Positions 8,922 through 17,231 are shown, numbered from the stretch's first letter. The stretch: DNA of 33,011 nucleotides from an uncultured Collinsella sp. (GCA_937934165.1 CALGZX010000105.1:1-33011), one strand, 5' to 3'. The notes: a model not told the origin generated them from the letters alone. Numbers and translations are program-made.

Positions 8922-9518
8922 CTAGGCCGTCGGCTCAGTCTTGTGCGCAAGCCCGATGTTCACCGCATCGAAGAACGTTGCATAGTCGGCAAGCTCGGTA
9001 AAGCTGTCGTAACCGCTCGTGCGAATGTCGGTTGCGGGAATGGTGACGGGTCGCCATGTGAACGGATAGTCAAGCTGCGTGATCTCTGGCGTGTCCTGAA
9101 CGGTGTTAAGCTCCTGCGTCGGCTTCGAGAGCTGGCACATGAGAAGGCATCGGCGGCGACCGAGCACGTGCCCCGGCTGCTCGCACATGAACGCGAACTT
9201 CTTAGGCGTGCGGTCGGCGCTAAGGATGGTTCGCCCGTCCTGCGCGATTTCGTAGCCCACGAGGTCTGCGATGAGCTGCCGCAGCGCGGCGGTGCTCTCG
9301 GTGTCGTAGAAGCTCATGGTTCCAGAGCCGCCGTTGTCCTGCTGCTTGTCAAGCCACGGTTCGTTGTCGGCGTAGCTCGTTGCCGTCTCAACTGTAGGCT
9401 CCATGCTGATAGCGACGGTGCCCGCGACGTGCACGGGGTCTTCGTAGGTAAGCGCGTCTTCGTCGGTGCAGATCGCGAAATGCGAGTTCTTCACGCCGAA
9501 GAATCCGTTTCGTGCCAT
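8922..9518 (-). CDS. Major tail tube protein
   Basis: 198 aa, ATG at 9518 behind AGGAGAAAACAA. It starts MARNGFFGVKNSHFAIC and includes the acidic FY-D-T-E-S-T-A-A-L-R-Q-L stretch typical of the phi13/TP901-1-type major tail family. It precedes the chaperone pair and follows the tail terminator, the conserved order. It should polymerise into the hexameric tail tube. Confidence 0.85.
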   Translation of the reverse strand: MARNGFFGVKNSHFAICTDEDALTYEDPVHVAGTVAISMEPTVETATSYADNEPWLDKQQDNGGSGTMSFYDTESTAALRQLIADLVGYEIAQDGRTILSADRTPKKFAFMCEQPGHVLGRRRCLLMCQLSKPTQELNTVQDTPEITQLDYPFTWRPVTIPATDIRTSGYDSFTELADYATFFDAVNIGLAHKTEPTA

Positions 9519-9528
9519 TTGTTTTCTC

Positions 9529-9858
9529 CTAACTCTCGGCGACGTTCACGGTGAACGCCGCTTCGGTAAGCTCTTCTGAATCAATGTTCGTGATGCTCAG
9601 CGTGAACGAGCACTCTGCGGCTTCGAGCGCATCGCGTATGCGTTTCTCGGTCGCGTAGTCGCGGTGCCGCGTGTAGAGCGCGATATCGTAGGGCATCCAC
9701 GAAAGGTAGGTGCCGTTGTCCGCGTAGGCCGCTTCGTTGTAGCCCGCGACAAGGCAGATGAAGGGCGGTGCCGGTTCCTCACCGTCAGCGAAGCGCTGGT
9801 TAGCCCACGGGATGCCGAGCGAATCGAGAACGCCGCAGAGCGCCTTTAGCTCAATCAT
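9529..9858 (-). CDS. Tail completion/terminator protein
   Basis: 109 aa. The start is the ATG at 9858, overlapping the gp10-like stop (ATGATTGA). An upstream extension of the frame lies inside the previous gene and is rejected. Small protein with a central aromatic part (AGYNEAAYADNGTYLSWMPYDIALYTRHRD) that resembles the minor-capsid/tail-terminator family placed just before the tail tube gene. It should cap the tail and join it to the head. Confidence 0.75.
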   Translation of the reverse strand: MIELKALCGVLDSLGIPWANQRFADGEEPAPPFICLVAGYNEAAYADNGTYLSWMPYDIALYTRHRDYATEKRIRDALEAAECSFTLSITNIDSEELTEAAFTVNVAES

Positions 9859-10226
9859 CGTCCGTCGCCCCCCATCTCCGCGAACTCTCGCGCCACTTGG
9901 TCTGCAACCTTCCTGATAACGCCGTCGCCGGGAACGGTGCCGTAATCCTCGCCAGTCTGGTTCGTGATCTGGTGGCCGTTCTCCAACAGGTGCGTTAGCT
10001 GGTATCGCCGGTTGTGCACGGTGCATTCGGTGCCCGTCTCATCGGTCTTAACATCGGCCTTCCAGCCCTTCTTGTAAGCACCGGTGCGCACCTTGCTTTC
10101 TTGCTTCAACAGCTTTACGGCGCGCCTTCCGGCTTCGCCCGCGTTCTCAGCGAGCGCGGAAACGTTGTCTTCCACGCACTCTTTCATGCAGCTGCTTATG
10201 AACCGCTCGATGCTCTGCTCAGCCAC
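9855..10226 (-). CDS. HK97 gp10-like head-tail protein
   Basis: 123 aa from ATG at 10226, overlapping the head-closure stop by 8 bases. It has the family pattern: a helical N-terminus, then VRTGAYKKGWKA (about 46-57) and YQLTHLLENGH (about 75-85), the conserved 'RTG.Y..GW' and 'LE.GH' motifs of HK97 gp10 proteins. It functions in head-tail joining or tail completion. Confidence 0.9.
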   Translation of the reverse strand: MAEQSIERFISSCMKECVEDNVSALAENAGEAGRRAVKLLKQESKVRTGAYKKGWKADVKTDETGTECTVHNRRYQLTHLLENGHQITNQTGEDYGTVPGDGVIRKVADQVAREFAEMGGDGR

Positions 10227-10530
10227 GGTCGCCCACCACCTCAGCGAGCGTCAGGCGCACGAAGTCGGGGCTTGACCTGTCAACGCGCGCGACCGTGAGC
10301 CGCGCGCCGTCGAACTCGACTAGCCGCTCACCTTCGTATGCGCTCTTGCGAATCTGCAATACGGCTTCGGGGTGTACGCCAGCGGCAGCGGCGGCGTAGT
10401 AGGCGGCATCGCCCATAGAGAAGACGTTGCAGAACACCTTGCGCTTTGTTTCCTCCGTCTGCTGCACGCCGTATTCGTCCTTCTGGACGGTCTTAGCGAT
10501 GAGCTGGCACGTGCCAGCCCACATGCTCAT
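10219..10530 (-). CDS. Head closure protein (SPP1 gp16/HK97 gp7-like)
   Basis: 103 aa, ATG at 10530 overlapping the upstream TGA. The pattern K-R-K-V-F-C-N-V-F-S (about 29-38), with 'AYEGERLVEFDGARLTVARVDR', matches the phage head-tail adaptor family that seals the capsid after packaging. Position between the connector and gp10 supports this. Confidence 0.85.
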   Translation of the reverse strand: MSMWAGTCQLIAKTVQKDEYGVQQTEETKRKVFCNVFSMGDAAYYAAAAAGVHPEAVLQIRKSAYEGERLVEFDGARLTVARVDRSSPDFVRLTLAEVVGDRG

Positions 10531-10829
10531 TTCACGCCCCCGAACTCCGAGCTGCCGCGCATCATGGTTAGCAGATCGTCGAAGCTCTGAGTAAGGCGGT
10601 CGGCATCGGGGTTGTCCATGCCGAAGTTCGCCTTGCAGTAGACCTTCACCGCGAGCCGAACCGTGCTGTTCGAATCGTCGGCGGCTACGGCATCGGCAAC
10701 GCCGCCCGCGCGCATCGCGGCGCGGGCGGCTTCGATGAGGTCTTCGATCTCAGCGTCAAAGTCGGTGCAGTCGGCGGGAATCCTCAGCGCTTCGCGGCAC
10801 GCGTCAAGCAGCTTCGGCTTCTCTGCCAT
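10527..10829 (-). CDS. Head-tail connector (HK97 gp6-like)
   Basis: 100 aa. The start is the ATG at 10829 behind a perfect GGAGGTG; the longer open frame upstream is antisense-like sequence inside the capsid gene. An all-helical protein (LLDACREALRIP, then IEDLIEAARAAMRAGGV, VRLAVKVYCKANFG) as in gp6-type adaptors that bind the portal. It comes directly after the capsid gene. Confidence 0.85.
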   Translation of the reverse strand: MAEKPKLLDACREALRIPADCTDFDAEIEDLIEAARAAMRAGGVADAVAADDSNSTVRLAVKVYCKANFGMDNPDADRLTQSFDDLLTMMRGSSEFGGVK

Positions 10830-10839
10830 GCGGCACCTC

Positions 10840-12126
10840 CTAAGCCTTAACGGCGGTGGCGATGGTGAGCTGGCCAAAAGACTTAGGCACGACAAGCCCG
10901 CCGTCGAAGAGCAGGTATCCGTCAAAGCAGCGCTTCTGAGTACCCGGCTCGACGTAGGGCGTAACGTCCACGCCGTCGAAGATGTTTCCACGGAACAGGT
11001 CGGGATAGCCCGCCTTGATGATGCCATCGGCCATAGAATCGTCGCGCTTAACGAGCTTGCCGAAGATATGACCCTCAACGGCGGGGTCTTCGGTCTTCTC
11101 GTCCACGAAGTAAGAGCGCCCGTTGGCATCCTCGACCATAGCAATGTGGTTCCAAATGGTGTTGCCGTTGGCGTAGATAATGCAGCCCTTCGGCGCGGGG
11201 TTGCCGTAGGTGTAGAGCATGCCCAGAAGCTTGGTGATATCAGCCTTCTTCAGGGTGCCAGCGGTGGCGCAGTTAATCTTGTTGCCGGAATCCATGCCGA
11301 GCGGGTCGTCAACAGTCTTGGCGTGGACACGCGCGTTGGCGGCGACGGCAAGGCGCGCGCCGGTCTCGTTGACGATGTACTGCTCAAAGCCGCTGATAGA
11401 CTGAACCGCCATCTTGCGGCTCATCTTGACGGTCTTCTTGATCTCCTCGCCCGTAAGGGTGATGGTGTCGAACTCGTTCTTCTCCTCATCGGCGGGCGCT
11501 GCCCCCTCATCGGTCTTCGCAGCGTCACCAGCCTTGATGCTCTTATGACGGATAAGCTCGAACTGGTGCGGGAAGTTGTCCTTGTGGATATCGCCGTAGA
11601 GAACAGCCGTGTTGTCAATCAGCGTGAAAATCTGCGTCTGAAGCTCGACGGGGATAACCGCATCGGTGTTGCTGGTCAGATGCGTGAACGCGGTGCGGCG
11701 CTCGACAAGCGCGTTGTAAGCGTCGCGCTCAACCTGCGTGAAATCGGTGCCCTCGATGAGCTGCACGCCGCTCCGGCGGGCAATGTCCTTCACCCAAGCG
11801 CGGCGGGCGGCGGCGTTGTAGTCGGTCGTGTCGCGCACCTGCGGCAGAGCGCCGCGAGCGCTCGCGGAAGTGCCCAGCGGCACGGAATCGACGCGGCGGG
11901 CGCTGCCGTTCTCGATAGCGGCGCGCGCAGCGGCGACGGTCGCGGCGTGGCTGTCGCGGCGCTGCGCTGCGGATGCGTTTCGCTTCTCGATCTCGGCGGT
12001 AAGCGCGCTCATGCGCTCAGCGTCCTGCTCGGTCGGCTCAGTCTCGGTTCCGTCATCGGCGGGCTTGTACTTGTCGATAAGCCCCTGAAGCTCGTTAAGC
12101 AGGTCATCCATAGTCATTTCGTCCAT
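10840..12126 (-). CDS. Major capsid protein, HK97 family
   Basis: 428 aa from ATG at 12126, which has AAAGG upstream; the longer frame to 12222 is out of the protease gene and rejected. The N-terminal 110 residues are a charged helical delta/scaffold domain (DDLLNELQGLIDKYK...). The mature part likely starts near 115-130. It has the typical HK97 segments VIPVELQTQIFTLI, the E-loop with charged KKTVKMSRKMA, and the C-terminal GYLLFDGGLVVPKSFGQL. It follows the protease, which should cleave the delta domain. Confidence 0.95.
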   Translation of the reverse strand: MDEMTMDDLLNELQGLIDKYKPADDGTETEPTEQDAERMSALTAEIEKRNASAAQRRDSHAATVAAARAAIENGSARRVDSVPLGTSASARGALPQVRDTTDYNAAARRAWVKDIARRSGVQLIEGTDFTQVERDAYNALVERRTAFTHLTSNTDAVIPVELQTQIFTLIDNTAVLYGDIHKDNFPHQFELIRHKSIKAGDAAKTDEGAAPADEEKNEFDTITLTGEEIKKTVKMSRKMAVQSISGFEQYIVNETGARLAVAANARVHAKTVDDPLGMDSGNKINCATAGTLKKADITKLLGMLYTYGNPAPKGCIIYANGNTIWNHIAMVEDANGRSYFVDEKTEDPAVEGHIFGKLVKRDDSMADGIIKAGYPDLFRGNIFDGVDVTPYVEPGTQKRCFDGYLLFDGGLVVPKSFGQLTIATAVKA

Positions 12127-12130
12127 TGTC

Positions 12131-12766
12131 CTAAACCTTTCTGCTCTTGGCGATTGCCAGCGTCGCCCTCGCGATTGCAAGGGCACTCTTACGGCGCGCA
12201 AGCTCCTTGCGCGACTGCTCAATCGCTCCGTTGAGCAGGTTTCTTGCTGAAATCTCCGTATTGGGGTCAGCCGGAAGGCTCACCGCCGACACGTCGAAAA
12301 CCTTTTTGACGCGCGTAATGGTCGTGGTGTGCGTGTCCCGGTCGTATTCGTCCGCGCCCACGCTGAAAGCCCACGACATGCGCGTAATAAGGCCGTTAGT
12401 AATCTCTTCGTAAAGGTCGCGCGCGGCTTGAGATCCGCTAAGGTCTGCCGCGATGAAAAGCCCGTGCTTGTCAGGCTCGACAATGAGCGTGTTGTTGCTC
12501 ATGCGCGCAAGCACCTTGCCCGTATGGTCGTACTGCATGATAACGTCGCTCATGTCCGCGCCGTCGAAAGCGCCGGGGTCGATGATCTCGCGATACTCGT
12601 TGCCGTCCCAGTCGGTGAAAAGCACGTATGGGTCGTTGAATGTCGATGCGTAGCCCTCGACGTAGTAATCGGTGTCAAAGCGCTTGTTCGCGCTTCCGTC
12701 AGCCGTCCGCACGTTGAGCGGCACGGCAAGGGAACGGTATTGCCGCTCACTCGGTTTCGCTGGCAT
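12131..12766 (-). CDS. HK97-family prohead protease
   Basis: 211 aa from ATG at 12766 behind AAGGAGGTAGAC. Motifs of the U35 family are visible: VEGYASTFND (about 37-46), EIIDPGAFDGADMSDVIMQYDH (60-81) with the catalytic His at the end, and LITRMSWAFSVG (about 126-137) with the catalytic Ser. VSAVSLPADPNTEISAR follows at about 160. It cleaves scaffold domains during capsid maturation. It overlaps the portal gene end by 20 bases. Confidence 0.95.
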   Translation of the reverse strand: MPAKPSERQYRSLAVPLNVRTADGSANKRFDTDYYVEGYASTFNDPYVLFTDWDGNEYREIIDPGAFDGADMSDVIMQYDHTGKVLARMSNNTLIVEPDKHGLFIAADLSGSQAARDLYEEITNGLITRMSWAFSVGADEYDRDTHTTTITRVKKVFDVSAVSLPADPNTEISARNLLNGAIEQSRKELARRKSALAIARATLAIAKSRKV

Positions 12767-14024
12767 CGTCTACCTCCTTGCTGGTTCCAACGCCGCTGCT
12801 CGCGTCGATAGCGGCTATGTTTGCGTTCGTCTCTGCGGCCTGCGCCGCCTGTTCCGCCGTGTGCTCGCTGATGAGCGCAAGGTCGATGTACTCGCCGCGT
12901 ATGACGTGCCGCTCTCCGCCGTCGTAGTGCGCCGATTGGAAAACATCGGCAACCTGATTGCCGCACCAGATTCCACGGTCGAACAGCGCGACCGAGACGT
13001 TAAGCTTCGTCGTGTTGCTGGCGAACTCTAGTCGGTTCGCGCTGAACATGATTGAGTTTCCGTGCGCTATCTCGTTCGACGTGTACGTCATGGAGGTGAT
13101 AACGAACCCGAGCTGAACAGCGAACGGCTCGATGCGTCCTTCGTAGTAGCTGTTGAAGGTGTCTTCGTCCGCGTAGTTCGTGACGATATCCTCATTGGAG
13201 CCGAAGAAGCGGTAAGCGCTCTTCTCTATTCGCTCCATCTGCGCCGCATCGACCGTGTAGCTTGTCGGCGTGATCTGCTCAACGTCCGAAAACAGCTTGT
13301 CGTATACCGCGATTCCTCCCGCGTTGTCGGCGGAAAGCTGAGCGTTGAACGCCTTGCGCGCCCGCTCTTGGTCGCCTTCGTTTCGGTTCTGGCTCAGCTT
13401 GCCGATAAAGCGAATTGCCGCGCCCTGATTGATAGCCGCTTGCTCTGCTTCGTTCTGAGCGTGCATAAGCTCCAACGTCGGCTGAAGAACGTTCGTGCCG
13501 TCGCCGAACAAATCGCTTTGGTACTGGTGGCGCGTCATCACGCCGACGCGCGACCACTCGACAAGCACGCTGTCGCCGGTCGGGAACGTGAGCATTAGCC
13601 AAAGCTCGCCGTCAACGTCGTATGCTTCGCACTGGCTCGGCAGCACGGGATAGTACCCGGTGATCGTAAGTCCGTCGCCAGCGTCGATGGGCACGATAAG
13701 CGCCGTGTCGTTGACCTGAAGAATCGTCCAAATGCGCTTTATGAACTGCGGCGTGGTCATCCACGGGTTAGGCTGCTGCCTGAGAGCGCGCGCGGCGACA
13801 GGCTGAGCAGAGCCGGAAACCTCCGGCTTCAGCTTGCTTGCGTGATCTGCGCCGCTCTCGATGATGCTACGCGTAAGCTCTGCTTCGTAAAGCCCGCCCT
13901 GCCATGTCGTGAACGACGGGGCATATGCCGTGAACGTGGAGAAATAGCCGTTTACCGCTTGCATCTGCGGACGGTGGAACACCGCATCGAAGAGCGAGCG
14001 CAAAAACGGTTGTGATCTGCTCAA
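12747..14024 (-). CDS. Portal protein, HK97 family
   Basis: 425 aa. I choose the TTG at 14024, exactly 6 bases after a GGAGG that overlaps the terminase stop. The longer frame to 14090 runs inside the terminase gene. Visible features: an early conserved LFDAVF, a central PNPWMTTPQFIKRIW (about 85-99), ADEDTFNSYYEGRIEPFAVQL (about 287-307, the stem/crown-type segment of HK97 portals), and a low-complexity Ala-rich tail. It forms the dodecameric ring through which DNA is packaged. Confidence 0.92.
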   Translation of the reverse strand: MSRSQPFLRSLFDAVFHRPQMQAVNGYFSTFTAYAPSFTTWQGGLYEAELTRSIIESGADHASKLKPEVSGSAQPVAARALRQQPNPWMTTPQFIKRIWTILQVNDTALIVPIDAGDGLTITGYYPVLPSQCEAYDVDGELWLMLTFPTGDSVLVEWSRVGVMTRHQYQSDLFGDGTNVLQPTLELMHAQNEAEQAAINQGAAIRFIGKLSQNRNEGDQERARKAFNAQLSADNAGGIAVYDKLFSDVEQITPTSYTVDAAQMERIEKSAYRFFGSNEDIVTNYADEDTFNSYYEGRIEPFAVQLGFVITSMTYTSNEIAHGNSIMFSANRLEFASNTTKLNVSVALFDRGIWCGNQVADVFQSAHYDGGERHVIRGEYIDLALISEHTAEQAAQAAETNANIAAIDASSGVGTSKEVDDASETE

Positions 14025-14026
14025 CT

Positions 14027-15763
14027 CTAACCTCCTATCATCGCGCGGTAATCGTCCGCAATGTTCTTCATCGCAATGAACGCGTCGCACTCAGCAGCCC
14101 ACGCGTCTATGCGGTTGCGCGGGTCTTGGTTCTTCTTGTCCGGCTGAATGTTTCCGTTCACGTCGGTTCGAATGGCGACGTTCGAGCGGCACCATTCGGC
14201 AATCGGGTTGGCGTTGTCCACGATGCGCCCTTCCTTGTAGAGCGCCCGAAGCTCCTTCATCGGCATTGACAGCGTTTGCGCGCCCTGAATGACCTTTTGC
14301 AGGTTGTCAGCGCCGAAATAGTCTTCGTATGCTTCCACGGTCGGCACGTCGCGCATGTGCCACGGGTCGTAGCCGCAAGAGACGGCATAGATGCCGTACT
14401 TGTCCTGAACCTCGGCCACCCAATCCAGAACGTCGCGCTTGTCCATGATGGGCGTTTCGCACGTCCGCATAAGCCCGCGCGCAATCCACGCGTCGTAGGG
14501 CACGCCGTCGCGCCCCCCGCGCCGCCCCTCCTTCTCCGCTTGCTCCAACGCGCGAAGCGGAATCCACGCCATGTGCAGCGCGTAGAAGTTCGGATCGTTA
14601 GGCCGCTGCATGAGAAGGCAAGCGGCGGTAAGGTCGGTCGTGTCCGCCGCGTCAACGCCGAGCACGGCATACGTAAACGTTCCGTCGCCGGGGTCGAAAG
14701 TGGCTTCGTTGTGAATCTCAGACCACGTAAGCCAAGCCTGAGACTGGTTTTCAATGAGGTTGAAATCCTTAACAAGCAGCGTGGGAAGGTATGTCGCATC
14801 ATCCTTAGCCTTGGAAACGTTCTGTCGAAGAGCCGAAAGCGATTTGATCGTGCCAAGGCCGGGGTTCGCCTTAATCCAAGCGCTTTCGTCTTCCCATTCC
14901 TCGCGCTCGTCAAGCTCGAAGATGAACGCGATGAAGCGCTCTGCCTTCTCGCCGGTCGCCTTGCCGTCAAGCCATTTGGTCGCGTACTCGTATTGCGCAT
15001 CGAAGATGCTGTTTCGCACGAAACCGTTAGTCGTGATCTCCAACACGAGCGGCTGGCGGCGCGCAGACGTTCCCTGCATCGTCAGGTCGTAAAGGTCTCG
15101 GTTCTTCATCGCGGCCAGCTCGTCCACGATAGCGCCGGAAATGTCCAGACCGTCTAGGTGGTTCGTGTTGGCGCTCAGCGCCTTGATGGTGCCCATGTTC
15201 AGATCGCAGTAAAGGTCTGACACGCGCTTTCTTATGTGCTTCGCCAGCGCGGGGCTTGTGAGCACCATACGCCACGCGTTGTTGAATCCCTTTGCCGCCT
15301 GATCGTGGGCGGTGGCGACGTTGTATACCTCCGGCGCGCCCTCATCGTCGTTCACGAGCAAGTCAAGCTCTATCGCAGACGCAAGCGCGGTCTTTCCGTT
15401 CTTGCGCCCCATAATCCAGAGCACTTCGCGGTATTGCCGCACGCCCTCGGCATCAACGAAGCCGAAGACAACCGACAGAATGGCGCGTTGGAAAAGCTCT
15501 AGCTTGAAATCGTGCCCTAAGCGCCCGGACGGTAGGCGGCAGAAGCTTTCGATGAACCGAACGTGCTTCTGCGCGAACTCTTCGCGGTAGTGGTACGGAT
15601 AGAGCGGGTCGGTGTTGTCCATGTCGCGCAGGACATGAGCGGCAACCTGCTTCATCTTCTCGCACGCTATGATCTCGCCGCTCAGTATGCCGCCGAAGTA
15701 TTCGCGTATCGCGCGCTCGCACGAGCCGCCCTTAGACTTCGCCCTAGCCGTACCGCGTTTCAT
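14027..15763 (-). CDS. terL: Terminase large subunit
   Basis: 578 aa from the ATG at 15763. An in-frame TTG at 15775 is also possible. ATPase part: Walker A-like GRKNGKTA at about 119-126, Walker B IVDELAA at about 212-218. Nuclease part begins near 366 (YAVLGVDAADTTDL, metal-binding D371), with further acidic residues at DP-W-H-M and ...RIDAWAAECDA near the end. This is the Terminase_1/YmfN-like family of HK97-type phages. It overlaps the small subunit stop by 20 bases. Confidence 0.95.
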   Translation of the reverse strand: MKRGTARAKSKGGSCERAIREYFGGILSGEIIACEKMKQVAAHVLRDMDNTDPLYPYHYREEFAQKHVRFIESFCRLPSGRLGHDFKLELFQRAILSVVFGFVDAEGVRQYREVLWIMGRKNGKTALASAIELDLLVNDDEGAPEVYNVATAHDQAAKGFNNAWRMVLTSPALAKHIRKRVSDLYCDLNMGTIKALSANTNHLDGLDISGAIVDELAAMKNRDLYDLTMQGTSARRQPLVLEITTNGFVRNSIFDAQYEYATKWLDGKATGEKAERFIAFIFELDEREEWEDESAWIKANPGLGTIKSLSALRQNVSKAKDDATYLPTLLVKDFNLIENQSQAWLTWSEIHNEATFDPGDGTFTYAVLGVDAADTTDLTAACLLMQRPNDPNFYALHMAWIPLRALEQAEKEGRRGGRDGVPYDAWIARGLMRTCETPIMDKRDVLDWVAEVQDKYGIYAVSCGYDPWHMRDVPTVEAYEDYFGADNLQKVIQGAQTLSMPMKELRALYKEGRIVDNANPIAEWCRSNVAIRTDVNGNIQPDKKNQDPRNRIDAWAAECDAFIAMKNIADDYRAMIGG

Positions 15764-16166
15764 TGATGAAGTCAATGAGCGCGTCGGCAGCGGCGGTGCC
15801 GTTCGGCATCATGTCGGTAAGCTGCTTCACGCCGCGCGAAAACGTAGTGAACAGCTTGTTGTATGCGCTGAATCCGGGGTGCTCGCGCAGCCCGGTTTGC
15901 CCGCCGCCGTTGTCATACTCTGTGAAGATATCTTCGTAGAGCAGATCGGCGCGGGCATCGTCAAGCTTGACCTTCAGAAAAGCGAGGTTCGCAAGCAGCG
16001 GCATGACGGTTTTTCGCTTCTCGTCGGGGATAGCGCCCTTGGTGATCTCGCGCAGCTTTCGAAGCTCGCTCTCTACGCGCTTCTCCTTGGCAACTCGCCG
16101 CTTCGGCGGGCTATTCCCCGCGGCTGCGGGCGAAACTTTCGAAGTATTGCATACTTTTGCCGTCAC
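15744..16166 (-). CDS. terS: Terminase small subunit, P27 family
   Basis: 140 aa from GTG at 16166; the GTG overlaps the TGA of the small upstream frame. The N-terminus is basic (NSPPKRRVAKEKRVESELRKLREI), and a helical body follows with DARADLLYEDIFTEYDNGGGQTGLREHPGFSAYNKLF, the P27-family-type conserved segment. It recognises phage DNA for packaging. It is placed immediately before the large subunit. Confidence 0.85.
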   Translation of the reverse strand: MTAKVCNTSKVSPAAAGNSPPKRRVAKEKRVESELRKLREITKGAIPDEKRKTVMPLLANLAFLKVKLDDARADLLYEDIFTEYDNGGGQTGLREHPGFSAYNKLFTTFSRGVKQLTDMMPNGTAAADALIDFINETRYG

Positions 16167-16339
16167 CGCAAGACCACCCCCTTTCGAAAATCCGTCACGC
16201 GCAAGAAATTACCTCCCGGCATTGGTGCCCTAGGGTTTCGGCGCAGAATCAGAACCGGGGGGATTTCCCGCCGCCCTGACCTGCTGTTTTGTTTGCGCTG
16301 GTTTTTTCTTCGGTTTGCGTTTCTCGTCGCGCGGTTCAT
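16163..16339 (-). CDS. Small basic ORF between HNH and terS (doubtful)
   Basis: 58 codons, ATG at 16339 overlapping the HNH TGA, and TGA at 16163 overlapping the terS GTG. Both junctions allow translational coupling. The product would be very Arg/Lys/Asn-rich (NANRRKNQRKQNSRSGRR) with no known domain. Another frame of the same bases reads Lys/Pro-rich to SDSAPKP and looks at least as protein-like, so this interval may instead be an out-of-frame remnant of the HNH C-terminus. Confidence 0.35.
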   Translation of the reverse strand: MNRATRNANRRKNQRKQNSRSGRREIPPVLILRRNPRAPMPGGNFLRVTDFRKGVVLR

Positions 16340-16653
16340 TCCGCAAGGCGAATCAAGTTGCCGTCGGCATCAAACGCAAGCCCTTGACGCGTCGCACCGG
16401 CACGCGCCCACCCGTGCGTTTTCTTGTGGCACAGGTCGCAAAGGCTGACCAGGTTATCAAGGCCGCAAGCTATGTCCGGGTCGGTAATGTTCGCCGGCGT
16501 CAGTTCGGTTATGTGGTGAACCATCGTTGCGGGTGTGATCTCTCCACCCTTCAAGCAGCGTTGGCACAAGTAGCTATCGCGCTTCAACGCATCTTCGCGG
16601 GCACGCTCCCAATCTTTGGAATGGTAGAACGCATCACTGAACGGCTTTGCCAT
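16336..16653 (-). CDS. HNH endonuclease, packaging-associated
   Basis: 105 aa from ATG at 16653, whose only ribosome site is a G12 run ending 5 bases before it. HNH motif: C-x2-C at about 34-37 (YLCQRCLKGG), HHI at about 49-51, an Asn-Leu (LDNLVSLC) and C-x2-C-H (CDLCHKKTHG, about 75-84). HNH proteins beside terS/terL of HK97-type phages assist terminase-mediated DNA cutting at cos or pac ends. It is the first gene of the late operon. Confidence 0.9.
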   Translation of the reverse strand: MAKPFSDAFYHSKDWERAREDALKRDSYLCQRCLKGGEITPATMVHHITELTPANITDPDIACGLDNLVSLCDLCHKKTHGWARAGATRQGLAFDADGNLIRLAE

Positions 16654-16658
16654 GCGCT

Positions 16659-16670
16659 CCCCCCCCCCCC
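16659..16670 (-). promoter_or_regulatory. G12 tract acting as ribosome binding site of the HNH gene
   Basis: Twelve consecutive C on the plus strand give G12 on the transcript, followed by AG and 5 bases to the ATG at 16653. No other Shine-Dalgarno sequence is present. A homopolymer this long changes length by slippage, so translation of the HNH gene may vary; equally, its length may be a sequencing uncertainty. Confidence 0.6.
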
Positions 16671-16673
16671 GCA

Positions 16674-16711
16674 AAAGAAAAGCGCCACGGCTCTAAGTCC
16701 GTGACGCTTTG
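16674..16711 (-). terminator. Rho-independent terminator ending the early operon
   Basis: On the minus strand, AAAGCG-T-CACGG, an 8-base loop and CCGTG-G-CGCTTT form an 11-bp stem with one internal mismatch, followed by TCTTTT. It lies between the late-regulator-like gene and the HNH gene, on the same strand as both. Confidence 0.8.
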
Positions 16712-16734
16712 CATAGTTCTGACCACTGTAGCGA

Positions 16735-16764
16735 ACTTTAGCAGAAGTAGGAAAGTGGACGCAA
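16735..16764 (-). promoter_or_regulatory. Possible late promoter
   Basis: Minus strand TTGCGT (16764-16759), an 18-base spacer and TAAAGT (16740-16735). It would start transcription just before the 16674-16711 terminator and so feed the late operon only with read-through or antitermination. Position after the regulator gene suits a late promoter. Sequence match only. Confidence 0.35.
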
Positions 16765-16775
16765 GTAAAAGTTTT

Positions 16776-17222
16776 TCAAGCGGTCTTTATTCTCGCAAAG
16801 CCCACTTCGTCAATGTACTTGAAACCAGCCCTTGAAAGTTCGCGGCACCATTGCTGCGAACAGCGCATGACCTCGGCAACCTCATGCCATTGCATAGCTT
16901 GGCAATAGGCCATGCAAAGCACGTCGGCATATCTATTGCCCTTTAGCTTCGCTAACCCGCCGTGGTCATCCTCGCCGTAAAGCAGCGCGGTTGCTTCGTC
17001 CAGCATGTCCGATGCTTCGTTGATTCTGCGTTGTAGCCTCTGCTCAAACTCAATGCGCCGGTTCACTCTGTCCATTGCATCGCTGTTGCCTTTGCCCTGC
17101 TGCTCGCCGTAGCGCTGAACCTTCGCGCCCTCGGCTTCCATCATGCGTGCCAACATTTCTTTTGAGCGCCCAATCTCCAACACGGCAGAACGCACCTGTT
17201 CAAAGTATTCTTGCGCTCTCAT
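16776..17222 (-). CDS. Phage late-transcription regulator-like protein (RinA/ArpU/DUF1492 type)
   Basis: 148 aa from ATG at 17222; a GTG at 17231, immediately after the dUTPase stop, is an alternative. It starts MRAQEYFEQVRS, with a coiled-coil middle and a C-terminal sigma-70 region 4-like helix-turn-helix (LKGNRYADVLCMAYCQAMQWHEVAEVMRCSQQWCRELSRAGFKYI). This arrangement is that of the small proteins located just before HNH-terS in many Gram-positive prophages that activate late genes. The terminator and possible promoter right after it agree. Confidence 0.75.
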   Translation of the reverse strand: MRAQEYFEQVRSAVLEIGRSKEMLARMMEAEGAKVQRYGEQQGKGNSDAMDRVNRRIEFEQRLQRRINEASDMLDEATALLYGEDDHGGLAKLKGNRYADVLCMAYCQAMQWHEVAEVMRCSQQWCRELSRAGFKYIDEVGFARIKTA

Positions 17223-17231
17223 GGCCGACAC

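Noticed and set aside
10527..11144. Longer version of the connector gene
   Set aside because: The extra 105 codons are out-of-frame sequence of the capsid gene; the ATG at 10829 has GGAGG.
10663..12234. 523-codon plus-strand open frame
   Set aside because: It is antisense to the capsid and connector genes, has no ribosome site, and is an effect of high GC content.
14276..15157. 293-codon plus-strand open frame
   Set aside because: Antisense shadow of the terminase large subunit; Arg/Val-rich with no family.
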